The notes: a model not told the origin generated them from the sequence alone. A stretch of 64,000 bases of DNA from Streptomyces sp. NBC_00094 (GCF_026343125.1 NZ_JAPEMB010000001.1:6577501-6641500); one strand, 5' to 3'. Shown: positions 43,057 through 51,175, counted from the first letter of the stretch. Translations and numbers: made by a program.

Positions 43057-43091
43057 CTGCTGTGAAGCCCTGCCCGCCCGGCAGCAGCCGG
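43056..43091. terminator. Weak hairpins between gluD and the CocE-type gene
   Basis: GCTGCTG (43056-43062) pairs with CAGCAGC (43082-43088) across a 19-nt loop, and CCGG-CAGCAG-CCGG (43078-43091) overlaps it. They lie between convergent stop codons. Confidence 0.35.
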
Positions 43092-43094
43092 TGA

Positions 43095-44663
43095 TCACTT
43101 CTCCCGCAGCGGTACCGACACGTACGACGGGTCGGCCGACGGGGAGGAGAAGGTCAGCTGCGCGCCGGACGGGTTGTGCTCGATGTAGAGCGGGTCCACG
43201 GTGTCGACGACCAGGGCGAGCCGGTGGCCGGCCGGGACGTCGTACGCCGTGGAGAAGAGCTCCAGGTCCACGGGGAACGCCTGTCCCGCCGTCTTGCCGT
43301 GGAAGGTGTACGGGGCGTTGCTGATCAGCTTGCCCACGCCGAGAGGGCCCACGTCGTAGAGATACGCGACGAAGGTGCCGCTCTCCTTCGTGGACGTGAC
43401 CGTGGTGTGCACCTTCACCGTGCCGCGAACCCGCTGGGGGGTGCCGTACCACTCCGACTGCCAGACGCCGGCGAAGGCGCGGTTGAGCAGGGGGACGGAG
43501 ACGATGGGCGGCGTCTGGGCGATCTGGTCCAGGAGGTTGGTGAGCAGGGTGATGCCGCCGTTGGCGCCGGAGTCGACGTTCGCCCAGAGGTGTTCGCTGT
43601 CGGCGAGGGCGAACTTCCGCTGGTTCGCGTGGACGGACTTCCAGTCGGGGTAGCCCTCGTAGCCGGCGTCGGAGCGGGGCTTGAGCTGGACGGGCTGTTC
43701 GCGGTCGATGCCGTTGTCGACGCCCTTGAGGTGGCGGTCGAACCAGCGGTGGGCGTTCGTCCAGGTGTCGTTGGGGAGCCCGAGGAGGCCGGTGGCCTCG
43801 GCGGTGGCGTGGTCGCCGGGCCGGAACTCCAGCCGCTTCGGTCCGGTGAGCTTCTCGTAGAAGCTCGCGTACTGGTTGGGCGGGAAGATGGTGTCACCCC
43901 AGGCGTTGCCCAGCATGATCGCGGCGCCGTTGGCGTTGATCTGATCCAGGTAGGTGACGGGGGACCGCTTGCGGCCCCAGGCGATCATCTCGTCCTCCTT
44001 GTCGAGGTTCGACGAGAGGAAGTCGCCGAGGATCTCCTGGAGTTCGGGACCGGGACGCCCGGTGAGGAATCCCAGGCCGCCGAGCAGGCCGGCGGCCTGG
44101 AGGTGCTGGGTGCGGCCGCTGTAGATGGAGTCGATGAGGTCGGCCCAGCCGCTGAGCGCGGCGACGGCCTTGATCCGCGGGTCGTGGGCCGCGGCGAGCA
44201 GGCTGATCCCGGCGCCGTACGAGACTCCCGCCATGCCCACGTGGCCGGCGTCGGAGGGCGTGTTCGCGAGGGCCCAGTCGATGACCTTCGAGGCGTCGGC
44301 GATGTCCCTGGGGCCGGCGGTCTCGATCTCGCCGCCGGACTCCCAGAAGCCCCGTGAGTTGTAACTCACCACGATGTAGCCGGATTCGGCGAGCTTCTGG
44401 GCCTGGGCGAGGTACTCGATCTGCGGCATGGCCCAGCTGGTGGGCAGCACGATCAGAGGGAGGCGGGCGGAGGTGCCGGCTCCGGCGGGGGTGACGACGT
44501 TCGCCTTGAGGACGGTTCCGCCGTCCCCGGCGATGTCGACGAAGCGGACGGACGGGCCGGTCTCCGCCGTCGCGGGGGTGGCGCCGAGCACCGTCCCCGC
44601 CAGGAGGGCTGCGGAGACGGCGCCGACGGAAGCGGTACGCAGCGCCTTGCGGGGGTGTCCCAC
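43095..44663 (-). CDS. Secreted CocE/NonD-family hydrolase (X-Pro dipeptidyl-peptidase-like)
   Basis: A 522-residue exported alpha/beta-hydrolase. The signal peptide ends near ATAET (about residue 34). The nucleophile Ser is in GMAGVSYGAG, an Asp in LGNAWGDT and a His in RPGDHATAEA are candidate triad members, and the C-terminal 150 residues match the jelly-roll domain shared by CocE, X-Pro dipeptidyl peptidases and NonD hydrolases. GTG 44663 has AAGGAGTG upstream. Probably acts on extracellular peptides or esters; earlier Streptomyces names for relatives vary (acyl esterase, peptidase). Confidence 0.87.
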   Translation of the reverse strand: MGHPRKALRTASVGAVSAALLAGTVLGATPATAETGPSVRFVDIAGDGGTVLKANVVTPAGAGTSARLPLIVLPTSWAMPQIEYLAQAQKLAESGYIVVSYNSRGFWESGGEIETAGPRDIADASKVIDWALANTPSDAGHVGMAGVSYGAGISLLAAAHDPRIKAVAALSGWADLIDSIYSGRTQHLQAAGLLGGLGFLTGRPGPELQEILGDFLSSNLDKEDEMIAWGRKRSPVTYLDQINANGAAIMLGNAWGDTIFPPNQYASFYEKLTGPKRLEFRPGDHATAEATGLLGLPNDTWTNAHRWFDRHLKGVDNGIDREQPVQLKPRSDAGYEGYPDWKSVHANQRKFALADSEHLWANVDSGANGGITLLTNLLDQIAQTPPIVSVPLLNRAFAGVWQSEWYGTPQRVRGTVKVHTTVTSTKESGTFVAYLYDVGPLGVGKLISNAPYTFHGKTAGQAFPVDLELFSTAYDVPAGHRLALVVDTVDPLYIEHNPSGAQLTFSSPSADPSYVSVPLREK

Positions 44664-44712
44664 GGGTCACTCCTTACTCGTGTCATGGATACGGAGTGCA
44701 AAGTGACCCGAC

Positions 44713-44767
44713 GGTAACGTCGAGGCCGTACCCGAGGTAACCGGTCGGTAAGTTACGTGCGGGTAAC
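44713..44767. promoter_or_regulatory. Cluster of GGTAA(C/G) motifs in the hydrolase/P450 divergent promoter
   Basis: GGTAAC at 44713, 44736 and 44762 and GGTAAG at 44747, the last followed by the partial inverse GTTAC, within the 141-nt gap between divergent genes. Repeated half-sites of this kind suggest a regulator binding region, but none is identified. Confidence 0.4.
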
Positions 44768-44804
44768 GATTGCGTGCGGGGCGTCCGGGTCCCACGCTTG
44801 GCCC

Positions 44805-46151
44805 GTGGAGCACAACGCCGTCCCCGAGATCCCCGCCGTCCCCGAGATCCCCGCCGCCGTGGACGTCCCCGCCGTCCCCGACGTCTTCGACCCCCGGATC
44901 TACGCCGCCGGGATCCCGCACGACCGGTTCCGCGCGCTCCGCGACCGGGCGCCCGTCGCCCGGCAGGCGGAGCCGGCGATCCTGGGATGGCCCGCCGGGA
45001 CCGGGTTCTGGGCCGTCACCCGGCACGCCGACGTCGTCCGCGTGCTCAAGGACTCCCGTACGTACTCCTCGCACCTCGGTGCCACGCAGATCCGCGACCC
45101 CGACCCCGCCGACCTTCCCTTCATCCGGCGCATGATGCTCAACCAGGACCCTTCCCCAAGCTCTCGACCGCGTTCGAGCGGGGAAGCCCCCCATGGCCAC
45201 GGGCGCCTCAGGCGGCTCGTCAGCCGCGCCTTCACGCCGGGCCGGATCGAGCGGTTCACCGCGACCGCGCGGGAGCGGGCCCGGGCCCTCCTCGCGGAGG
45301 CGGTCGCCGCCGGTGGCGAGGTGGACCTCGTCGGGACCGTCACCGACGACTACGCCCTGCTCAACCTCACCGACCTGCTCGGCGTGCCCGCGAGTGACCG
45401 GGGGCTCCTCCACGCCTGGACCGAGCGGGTCATCGCCTACCAGGACCCCGACGAGCCGCCCGTCCTCGACGCCGGGGGCCGGCCGGTCAACCCCCGGTCA
45501 CCCGCGATGCTCTCCGAGATGTTCGCCTACGCCCAGGAGCTCGCCGCGTACAAGCGCGCACACCCCGCCGACGACGTCATGACCTCGCTCGCCACCTCCG
45601 AACTCGCCGACGCGGAACTGGAGATGTTCTTCTTCCTGCTGACCGTCGCCGGGAACGACACCGTCCGCAGTGCCGCACCCGGCGGTATCCTCGCCCTCGC
45701 CGAACACCCCGACGAACAGCGGAGGTTGTGGAGCGGCGCGGTCTCCCCGGACACGGCGGTCGACGAACTCCTGCGCGTACACCCGCCCGTGCTCTCCTTC
45801 CGGCGCACTGCCGCACGGGACACCGAACTGGCCGGCCAGGCGATCGGCGAGGGCGACAAGGTCGTGGTCTTCCACGCCTCCGCCAACCACGACGAGCGCG
45901 TCTTCCCCGACCCCCACCGTCTCGACCTGAGCCGGACGCCCAACCCGCACGTCTCCTTCGGCGACGGCCCGCACGTCTGCCTCGGCGCCCACTTCGCCCG
46001 GCTTCAACTCCGCTTGCTGTACGAGGAGACGCGCGAGGTCTGCGGCGAGGTGACCCTCACGGGGCCGCCCCGGCGCCTCGTCTCCAACTTCATCAACGGG
46101 ATCAAGTCGCTGCCGGTGCGACTGCGGGAGCCGTCCGCGTCGCGGCGGTGA
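44805..46151 (+). CDS. Cytochrome P450 with an in-frame hairpin insertion
   Basis: A 448-residue P450 with the I-helix VAGNDTVRSAA, K-helix ELLRVHP and heme loop FGDGPHVCLGAHFARLQ. It is longer than the usual 400 residues because of a Pro/Ile/Val leader and an extra segment of about 15 residues (SPSSRPRSSGEAPHG) placed inside the conserved stretch normally reading LNxDPPEHxRLRRLVSRAF. The insertion is coded by a palindromic DNA sequence at 45151-45186. The C-helix region contacts heme, so the insert may harm folding. GTG 44805 is the chosen start; another open start is at 44757. Substrate unknown. Confidence 0.85.
   Translation: MEHNAVPEIPAVPEIPAAVDVPAVPDVFDPRIYAAGIPHDRFRALRDRAPVARQAEPAILGWPAGTGFWAVTRHADVVRVLKDSRTYSSHLGATQIRDPDPADLPFIRRMMLNQDPSPSSRPRSSGEAPHGHGRLRRLVSRAFTPGRIERFTATARERARALLAEAVAAGGEVDLVGTVTDDYALLNLTDLLGVPASDRGLLHAWTERVIAYQDPDEPPVLDAGGRPVNPRSPAMLSEMFAYAQELAAYKRAHPADDVMTSLATSELADAELEMFFFLLTVAGNDTVRSAAPGGILALAEHPDEQRRLWSGAVSPDTAVDELLRVHPPVLSFRRTAARDTELAGQAIGEGDKVVVFHASANHDERVFPDPHRLDLSRTPNPHVSFGDGPHVCLGAHFARLQLRLLYEETREVCGEVTLTGPPRRLVSNFINGIKSLPVRLREPSASRR
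45151..45186. repeat. Palindromic mini-element inside the P450 coding sequence
   Basis: CTTCCCC (45151-45157) pairs with GGGGAAG (45180-45186) and inner CTCGA (45163-45167) with TCGAG (45174-45178), loop CCGCGT. Sequence of this type (CTTCCCCAAGCTCTCG...TCGAGC...GGGG) recurs in Streptomyces genomes as a short repeat, as far as I recall. Here it keeps the reading frame open. Confidence 0.7.
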
Positions 46152-46833
46152 CATCGGCCACCAGCTCGACCACATCGGGGCCGTAGGCCTGCGAGTTGAC
46201 GACCTTCAGGAGGAGCACGAAGGAGCCCGAGCGGTAGCGGCGCGCCAGCGACTCGTGGTGACGTGCCAGATAGCGGGTCGCCGCCTGGTTGGTGATGGCC
46301 CGCTGTCCGCAGTAGAGGAAGACCGGCCGGCCGCCCTCGCCCGCCGTGAGCCGCGCCAGGATCACGTACTCGGACACGCCCACCTCCGAGAGGTAGTGAT
46401 CCGAGCCGATCCGGAACTGGCCGCGGACCGGGCCCGGCTCCACCTCGACGTTCACCGTGAGACCCGGCAGCAGCGTCGCCAGATGGGCGTCCATCCGCCG
46501 GTTCGAGTAGGGCCCGCCGACACAGAACTCGGTCCGGTCCCCGAACCCCTGGTGCCCCTGGTCGTGCGAGAGGATCCGGGCCTGCGCCCCGCAGTCCTTG
46601 ATCAGCGCGGAGAGTTCGAGCAGCGCGAACACGTCGAAGCGGTGCACCGAACGCTCGCCGCCCGACTCCCTGTTCACGACGAGGAGGCACTCGGAGTTCC
46701 CCGGCAGCCCGAAGAACGCCTGCTTGCGGCGGAGCCTGCGCCGCCAGAGGTACGTACGGCCCAGCCAGCCGAAGGAGGCGCTGAACCCGGTCGCGAGGAC
46801 CCCGAGCACGATGTTGCGCACGTCTTCGTTCAT
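46102..46833 (-). CDS. Hypothetical protein with N-terminal hydrophobic anchor
   Basis: A 243-residue protein starting MNEDVRNIVLGVLATGFSAS at ATG 46833. The first 25 residues form a membrane anchor followed by RTYLWRRRLRRKQ, so the rest is probably cytoplasmic. The body contains LLVVNRESGGERSVHRFDV, RTEFCVGGPYSNRRMDAHL and YCGQRAITNQAATRYLARHH, the last two like conserved segments of a Streptomyces family of unknown function. Its 3' end overlaps the convergent P450 gene by 50 nt. Confidence 0.7.
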   Translation of the reverse strand: MNEDVRNIVLGVLATGFSASFGWLGRTYLWRRRLRRKQAFFGLPGNSECLLVVNRESGGERSVHRFDVFALLELSALIKDCGAQARILSHDQGHQGFGDRTEFCVGGPYSNRRMDAHLATLLPGLTVNVEVEPGPVRGQFRIGSDHYLSEVGVSEYVILARLTAGEGGRPVFLYCGQRAITNQAATRYLARHHESLARRYRSGSFVLLLKVVNSQAYGPDVVELVADVTAATRTAPAVAPAAT

Positions 46834-46937
46834 GGGCGCGCATGCTAGCGGCGATCCGGCATTCGTTCGAGGCGGTCCTGACGGGAGACGGGACCGGAAG
46901 TTACGCTGCGCGGACGGTTGTTGACTGGAGGTTGGGA

Positions 46938-48755
46938 ATGCGTCGATCCGCCGCTGGGAAGGTCTCCGCTCTCGCTGTCGCGGCGACGGTGCTCTCGATG
47001 GGTGCCGCCGCCCCGCCCGCGGCGGCCCCGGCGGCCCCGCCGCCACCGGTCAAGGAGCCCGTCGCGGTCGGCTACGGCGGCGCCGTCGCCAGCGTGGACG
47101 CCGACGCGTCGGCCGCCGGCATCGAGGTGCTCCGCAAGGGCGGCAACGCCGTGGACGCCGCCGTCGCCGTCGCCGCGGCCCTCGGCGTCACCGAGCCCTA
47201 CTCGGCCGGGATCGGGGGCGGCGGGTACTTCGTCTACTACGACGCCAAGACCCGTACGGTCCACACCGTCGACGGGCGGGAGACCGCGCCGCGCTCCGCC
47301 GGCACCGACCTCTTCCTGGAGAACGGCAAGCCGATCCCCTTCGAGGAGGGCATGACCAGCGGCCTCGGCGTCGGCACCCCCGGCACCCCGGCGACCTGGC
47401 GGGCCGCCCTCGACGCCTGGGGCAGCAAGCGCCTCGCCGCGCTCCTCGAACCCGCCGAACGGCTCGCCCGCGAGGGTTTCACCGTCGACCCCACCTTCCG
47501 CGCCCAGACCGCCGCCAACGAGGCCCGGTTCCGCGACTTCCCCGCCACCTCCGAGCTGTTCCTGCCCGGCGGCCGACTGCCCGTCGTCGGATCGGTGTTC
47601 AAGAACCCCGACCTGGCCCGTACGTACGAGACGCTCGGCCGCGAGGGCATCGGCGCCCTCTACCGGGGACCGCTCGCCCAGGACATCGTGGACACCGTCC
47701 GCACGCCCCAGGTCCGCGAGGGCGCCACCCGGGTCGTCCGCCCCGGCGATCTGACGGAGCGTGACCTCGCCGCGTACCGCACCGAGTCCCGCAGGCCCAC
47801 GAAGGTCACGTACCGCGGACTCGACGTCTACGGCATGGCCCCGTCCTCCTCCGGCGGTACGAGTGTCGGCGAGGCGCTCAACATCCTGGAGGGCACCGAC
47901 CTCGCCGCCGCCACCCCGGCCGGCTACCTCCACCGCTTCATCGAGGCCAGCCGGATCGCCTTCGCCGACCGGGGCCGCTGGGTCGGCGACCCCGCCTTCG
48001 AGTCCGTACCGACCCGCGAACTGCTCTCCCAGCGGTACGCCGACTCCCGCGCCTGCCTGATCCGCGACGACGCCGTCCTGACCAGCCCGCTCCCGCCCGG
48101 CGACCCCCGGAACCCCGCGTCCTGCGCGAGCGGCGGCACCGCGGCCCCGACCACGTTCGAGGGCGAGAACACCACCCATCTGACGGCCGCCGACAAGTGG
48201 GGCAACGTCGTCGCCTACACGCTGACCATCGAGTCCACCGGCGGCAGCGGTATCACCGTGCCCGGCCGGGGCTTCCTGCTCAACAACGAGCTGACCGACT
48301 TCTCCTTCGCCCCCGCGAACCCGGCCGTCCACGACCCGAACCTGCCCGGACCCGGCAAGCGGCCGCGCTCCTCGATCTCCCCGACGATCGTCCTCGACCG
48401 GCACGACCGCCCCGTCCTCGCCCTCGGCTCGCCGGGCGGCGCGACCATCATCACCACGGTCCTGCAGACCCTCACCGGGGTTGTCGACCGGGGCCTGCCG
48501 CTCGTCGACGCGATCGCCGCGCCCCGCGCCAGCCAGCGCAACCAGACCACCACCGAGCTCGAACCCGCCCTGTGGAACAGCCCGTTGAAGGCGGAGCTGG
48601 AGGGCATCGGGCACGGCTTCCGGCAGAACCCGGAGATCGGCGCGGCGACGGGTGTGCAGCGTCTGCCGGACGGCCGCTGGGTGGCCGCCGCGGAGACGGT
48701 CCGCAGGGGCGGCGGCTCGGCGATGGTCGTCCGCCCGCGCCCTACAGGGCCGTGA
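46938..48755 (+). CDS. ggt: Gamma-glutamyltransferase (exported)
   Basis: A 605-residue N-terminal-nucleophile hydrolase that transfers or hydrolyses the gamma-glutamyl group of glutathione-like compounds. A signal peptide covers about the first 36 residues. The autocatalytic cleavage site and nucleophile lie at Thr412 in ENTTHLTAADKWGN; GGGGYFVYYD, GRETAPRSA and SPGGATIITT bind substrate. ATG 46938 with GGAGGTTGGGA upstream. Being exported, it probably supplies amino acids from extracellular peptides. It overlaps the convergent map gene by 14 nt. Confidence 0.92.
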   Translation: MRRSAAGKVSALAVAATVLSMGAAAPPAAAPAAPPPPVKEPVAVGYGGAVASVDADASAAGIEVLRKGGNAVDAAVAVAAALGVTEPYSAGIGGGGYFVYYDAKTRTVHTVDGRETAPRSAGTDLFLENGKPIPFEEGMTSGLGVGTPGTPATWRAALDAWGSKRLAALLEPAERLAREGFTVDPTFRAQTAANEARFRDFPATSELFLPGGRLPVVGSVFKNPDLARTYETLGREGIGALYRGPLAQDIVDTVRTPQVREGATRVVRPGDLTERDLAAYRTESRRPTKVTYRGLDVYGMAPSSSGGTSVGEALNILEGTDLAAATPAGYLHRFIEASRIAFADRGRWVGDPAFESVPTRELLSQRYADSRACLIRDDAVLTSPLPPGDPRNPASCASGGTAAPTTFEGENTTHLTAADKWGNVVAYTLTIESTGGSGITVPGRGFLLNNELTDFSFAPANPAVHDPNLPGPGKRPRSSISPTIVLDRHDRPVLALGSPGGATIITTVLQTLTGVVDRGLPLVDAIAAPRASQRNQTTTELEPALWNSPLKAELEGIGHGFRQNPEIGAATGVQRLPDGRWVAAAETVRRGGGSAMVVRPRPTGP

Positions 48756-49509
48756 GCACGCGCGGCCCGTCGTCCGTGATCGCGACCGTGTGCTCGGCGT
48801 GCGAGGCGCGTGAGCCGTCGAGGGTACGGATCGTCCAGCCGTCCCCCGCCGTGTAGTGGTCGTCCGTGCCGCCGCCGATGAGCATCGGCTCGATCGCGAG
48901 CACCATCCCGTGCCGCAGCTTCATGCCCCGGCCCGGTCGTCCCTCGTTGGGGACGCCCGGGTCCTCGTGCATGGCGCGGCCGATGCCGTGGCCGCCGAAG
49001 CCGTCCGGGATGCCGTAGCCCGCGCCGCGGCAGACCCGGCCGATCGCGTGCGCGATGTCGCCGATGCGGTTCCCGACGACCGCCGCAGCGATCCCCGCCG
49101 CAAGGGCCTCCTCCGCCGCGGCGATCAGCCGTGTGTCCTCCGGCCGGGCCCGGCCGACCGTGAAGCTGACGGCCGCGTCGCCGACCCAGCCGCCCAGCGT
49201 CGCCCCGCAGTCGACCGACACCAGGTCGCCGTCGGCGAGCCGGGTGTCGCCCGGGATGCCGTGCACGATCGCGTCGTTCACGGACAGGCACACGACCGCG
49301 GGGAACGGCACCGGAGCCCAGTCCGGGTGGTAGTCGAGGAAGGGCGAACCGGCCCCCGCCTCGGCCAGGACCTCCCGGGCCGCCCGGTCGAGCTCGGTCA
49401 GCGCGACGCCGGGCGCCGCCTTCTCCCGGGCGGCCGCGAGGGCCCGGGCCACCACCCGTCCCGCCTCGCGCATGGCCGCCAGGGACTCGTTCGTCTTGAT
49501 CTCCACCAT
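48742..49509 (-). CDS. map: Methionine aminopeptidase, type I
   Basis: A 255-residue dinuclear metallo-enzyme that removes N-terminal methionine. Metal ligands are visible in VSVDCGATLGGWVGD (two Asp), GHGIGRAMHEDP (His), AIEPML (Glu) and the C-terminal SHAEHTVAIT (Glu). ATG 49509. It is probably an extra copy, since the housekeeping map gene normally lies in the ribosomal protein region. It is divergent from a small XRE regulator across a 32-nt gap containing a palindrome. Confidence 0.92.
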   Translation of the reverse strand: MVEIKTNESLAAMREAGRVVARALAAAREKAAPGVALTELDRAAREVLAEAGAGSPFLDYHPDWAPVPFPAVVCLSVNDAIVHGIPGDTRLADGDLVSVDCGATLGGWVGDAAVSFTVGRARPEDTRLIAAAEEALAAGIAAAVVGNRIGDIAHAIGRVCRGAGYGIPDGFGGHGIGRAMHEDPGVPNEGRPGRGMKLRHGMVLAIEPMLIGGGTDDHYTAGDGWTIRTLDGSRASHAEHTVAITDDGPRVLTAL

Positions 49510-49519
49510 GCCAATTACT

Positions 49520-49529
49520 ATACCGGTAT
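49520..49529. promoter_or_regulatory. Palindrome ATACCGGTAT in the map/XRE divergent gap
   Basis: A perfect 10-bp palindrome within TTACTATACCGGTATTAGAATGG, the only AT-rich patch in the 32-nt gap. It likely overlaps both promoters and is a natural operator for the adjacent helix-turn-helix protein. Confidence 0.55.
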
Positions 49530-49541
49530 TAGAATGGCGTC

Positions 49542-49793
49542 ATGGTGCGCACACCCCTGACCCCCGAAGAGCGCGAGCGCGGCGAGCGCCTGGGCCTCCT
49601 CCTGCGCTCGGCGCGCGGCGAGCGGTCCATGGTCGAGATCGCGGCCGCGGCCGGCCTGTCCGCCGAGACCCTCCGCAAGATCGAGACGGGCCGGGCCCCG
49701 ACCCCGGCCTTCTTCACCGTCGCGGCCCTCGCGGGAGTCCTCGACCTCTCCATGGACCAGCTCGTGGTGCTCTGCGCCCCGGCCCCGGTCTGA
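49542..49793 (+). CDS. XRE-family helix-turn-helix regulator
   Basis: An 83-residue protein that is nearly all one XRE domain: GERLGLLLRSARGERSMVEI, then AAAAGLSAETLRKIETGRAP and a C-terminal helix LDLSMDQLVVL. ATG 49542. It probably represses itself and the divergent methionine aminopeptidase gene through the shared gap. There is no effector domain, so the signal is unclear. Confidence 0.87.
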   Translation: MVRTPLTPEERERGERLGLLLRSARGERSMVEIAAAAGLSAETLRKIETGRAPTPAFFTVAALAGVLDLSMDQLVVLCAPAPV

Positions 49794-49806
49794 CCGGGGT
49801 GGGGGC

Positions 49807-49896
49807 GGTCGGTCTCGGCGGGACCGGCCTCGGCAGGTTCGACCTCGGCGGGATCGACCTCAGAGGGGTCGGTCTCACCGGGATCGGCCTTATCGG
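49807..49896. repeat. Six tandem 15-bp units
   Basis: Units at 49807, 49822, 49837, 49852, 49867 and 49882, such as GGTCGGTCTCGGCGG and GATCGACCTCAGAGG. On the plus strand they would read as pentapeptides VGLGG, TGLGR, FDLGG, IDLRG, VGLTG, IGLIG, but no start or ribosome-binding site makes this a gene. The array fills the gap between convergent stop codons. Confidence 0.85.
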
Positions 49897-50573
49897 GAGA
49901 CGGCCAGCTGCACCCCGCTGTGGCGTGGGCGCTCGATCTCGTCCAGGAGCGCGAGCGCCAGATCGGCGTGCCCGATGCGACCCGGCCCGTCGACCACCGT
50001 GCCCACCGCCGTCCGGTACGTGCCCGTCCGCTCCGCCTCCGCGTTCAGGTCCAGCGGCGGCACCACCATCAGCCAGTCGAGCTCGGACCCCGCCTCGGCC
50101 GTGAGCAGATCGAACTCGGCCACATGTCCCTGCGCGAAGGCCCGCCACTCCGCGGGGAAATCGGGGGCGTCCATGAGCCGTACCCCGGGCGCGGTCTCCA
50201 GGGTGGTCGCGATCCCGAGGGTGAGCAGCCGCCGCACCCCCGCCTCGGCGAGGCCCGCGACGAGCGCCTTCGCCGCCGCCGTGAAGTACTCCTCCGAGGG
50301 CAGGTCCAGGCGGGCCGCCGCGTGCAGCGCCGCGTCGTGGCCGGCCGCGAGTGCCGCCACCGAGGCCGCGTCCGTCGCGTCTCCCCGTACGAGCGAGACG
50401 CCCGTGCCCTCCAGGTCCCGGTGGGCGGCCGGGTCGCGGACCACGGCCGTCACCCGGTGGCCGCGGGCCACCGCCTCCGCCACGGCCGCCCGGCCGACCC
50501 GCCCGCCGGCGCCGAAGACCGCGATGCGCAGGGTGTCGCCGCCGCTCTTGCTGTTGCTCGTGTCGTTGTCCAT
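49890..50573 (-). CDS. NAD(P)-binding oxidoreductase, NmrA/SDR-a type
   Basis: A 227-residue atypical SDR: N-terminal RIAVFGAGGRVGRAAVAEAV dinucleotide motif, VVRDPAAHRDL, LVRGDATDAASV and HAAARLDLP; no YxxxK pair is evident, typical for the NmrA-like group. ATG 50573. It is divergent from an HxlR regulator 61 nt away, a common arrangement in which the regulator senses electrophiles and controls the reductase. Confidence 0.87.
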   Translation of the reverse strand: MDNDTSNSKSGGDTLRIAVFGAGGRVGRAAVAEAVARGHRVTAVVRDPAAHRDLEGTGVSLVRGDATDAASVAALAAGHDAALHAAARLDLPSEEYFTAAAKALVAGLAEAGVRRLLTLGIATTLETAPGVRLMDAPDFPAEWRAFAQGHVAEFDLLTAEAGSELDWLMVVPPLDLNAEAERTGTYRTAVGTVVDGPGRIGHADLALALLDEIERPRHSGVQLAVSR

Positions 50574-50634
50574 GACGGGACCGTAGAACGGGCTCCCCTG
50601 GTTACTTCAACGGTACTGGGCTAGCGTCGTGATC

Positions 50635-51036
50635 ATGATCGAGCAGCCGTCGCCGCAGCCGCTGAGCCCCGACCTCTTCCGTCGGCCCGACTGCGCCGGA
50701 AGCCCCGGCCGGCCCATCCGGGTCGGCGGCAAGTGGACCGCGATGGTGCTGCGTTGCCTGGAGGACGGGACCCCGCGCCGCTTCACCGAACTGCGTGTGC
50801 CGCTGCACTGGATCACCCCCAAGGTCCTCACCGAGACCCTCCGCTCCATGGAGCGCGACGGCTTCCTCACCCGTACCGTCCACGACGAGAACCCGCCCCG
50901 TGTCGAGTACGCCCTGACGCCCCTCGGGCGCTCCCTCATCGGGCCGCTCGACACGGCCTGCGACTGGGCCCGCACCCACGCCCCCGAGATCACGGAGGCC
51001 CGTGCCGCGTACGAGGAGGCAGGCCCGGCGGCGTGA
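50635..51036 (+). CDS. HxlR-family transcriptional regulator
   Basis: A 133-residue winged-helix protein: GGKWTAMVLRCLEDGTPRRF, TELRVPLHWITPKVLTETLR and RVEYALTPLGRSLIGPLD are the hallmark stretches of HxlR. One cysteine before the helix (PDCAGSP) could be a redox sensor. ATG 50635 was preferred over GTG 50629. Likely regulates the divergent NmrA-like gene. Confidence 0.88.
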   Translation: MIEQPSPQPLSPDLFRRPDCAGSPGRPIRVGGKWTAMVLRCLEDGTPRRFTELRVPLHWITPKVLTETLRSMERDGFLTRTVHDENPPRVEYALTPLGRSLIGPLDTACDWARTHAPEITEARAAYEEAGPAA

Positions 51037-51060
51037 CACCGGATGCGGGTCCGGCGGCCG

Positions 51061-51125
51061 ACCCACGCCTCCCGCCCGCCCCACGCTTCCCACCCGGCTC
51101 ACGCTTCCCACCCGACCCACGCGTG
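51061..51125. repeat. Short tandem repeats of about 18 bp
   Basis: CACGCTTCCCACCCG at 51082-51096 and 51100-51114 with a diverged copy before them, in the non-coding gap 51037-51175. Confidence 0.6.
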
Positions 51126-51175
51126 ACCCCTGGTCCCGCCCCCCTGTGGCTCCCGGTCTGGCCTAGGCTCCCGGC

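Noticed and set aside
49472..50104. Plus-strand gene containing the pentapeptide-like repeats
   Set aside because: The frame crosses the XRE gene and then the NmrA gene out of phase, with no ribosome-binding site; only the repeat itself is kept.
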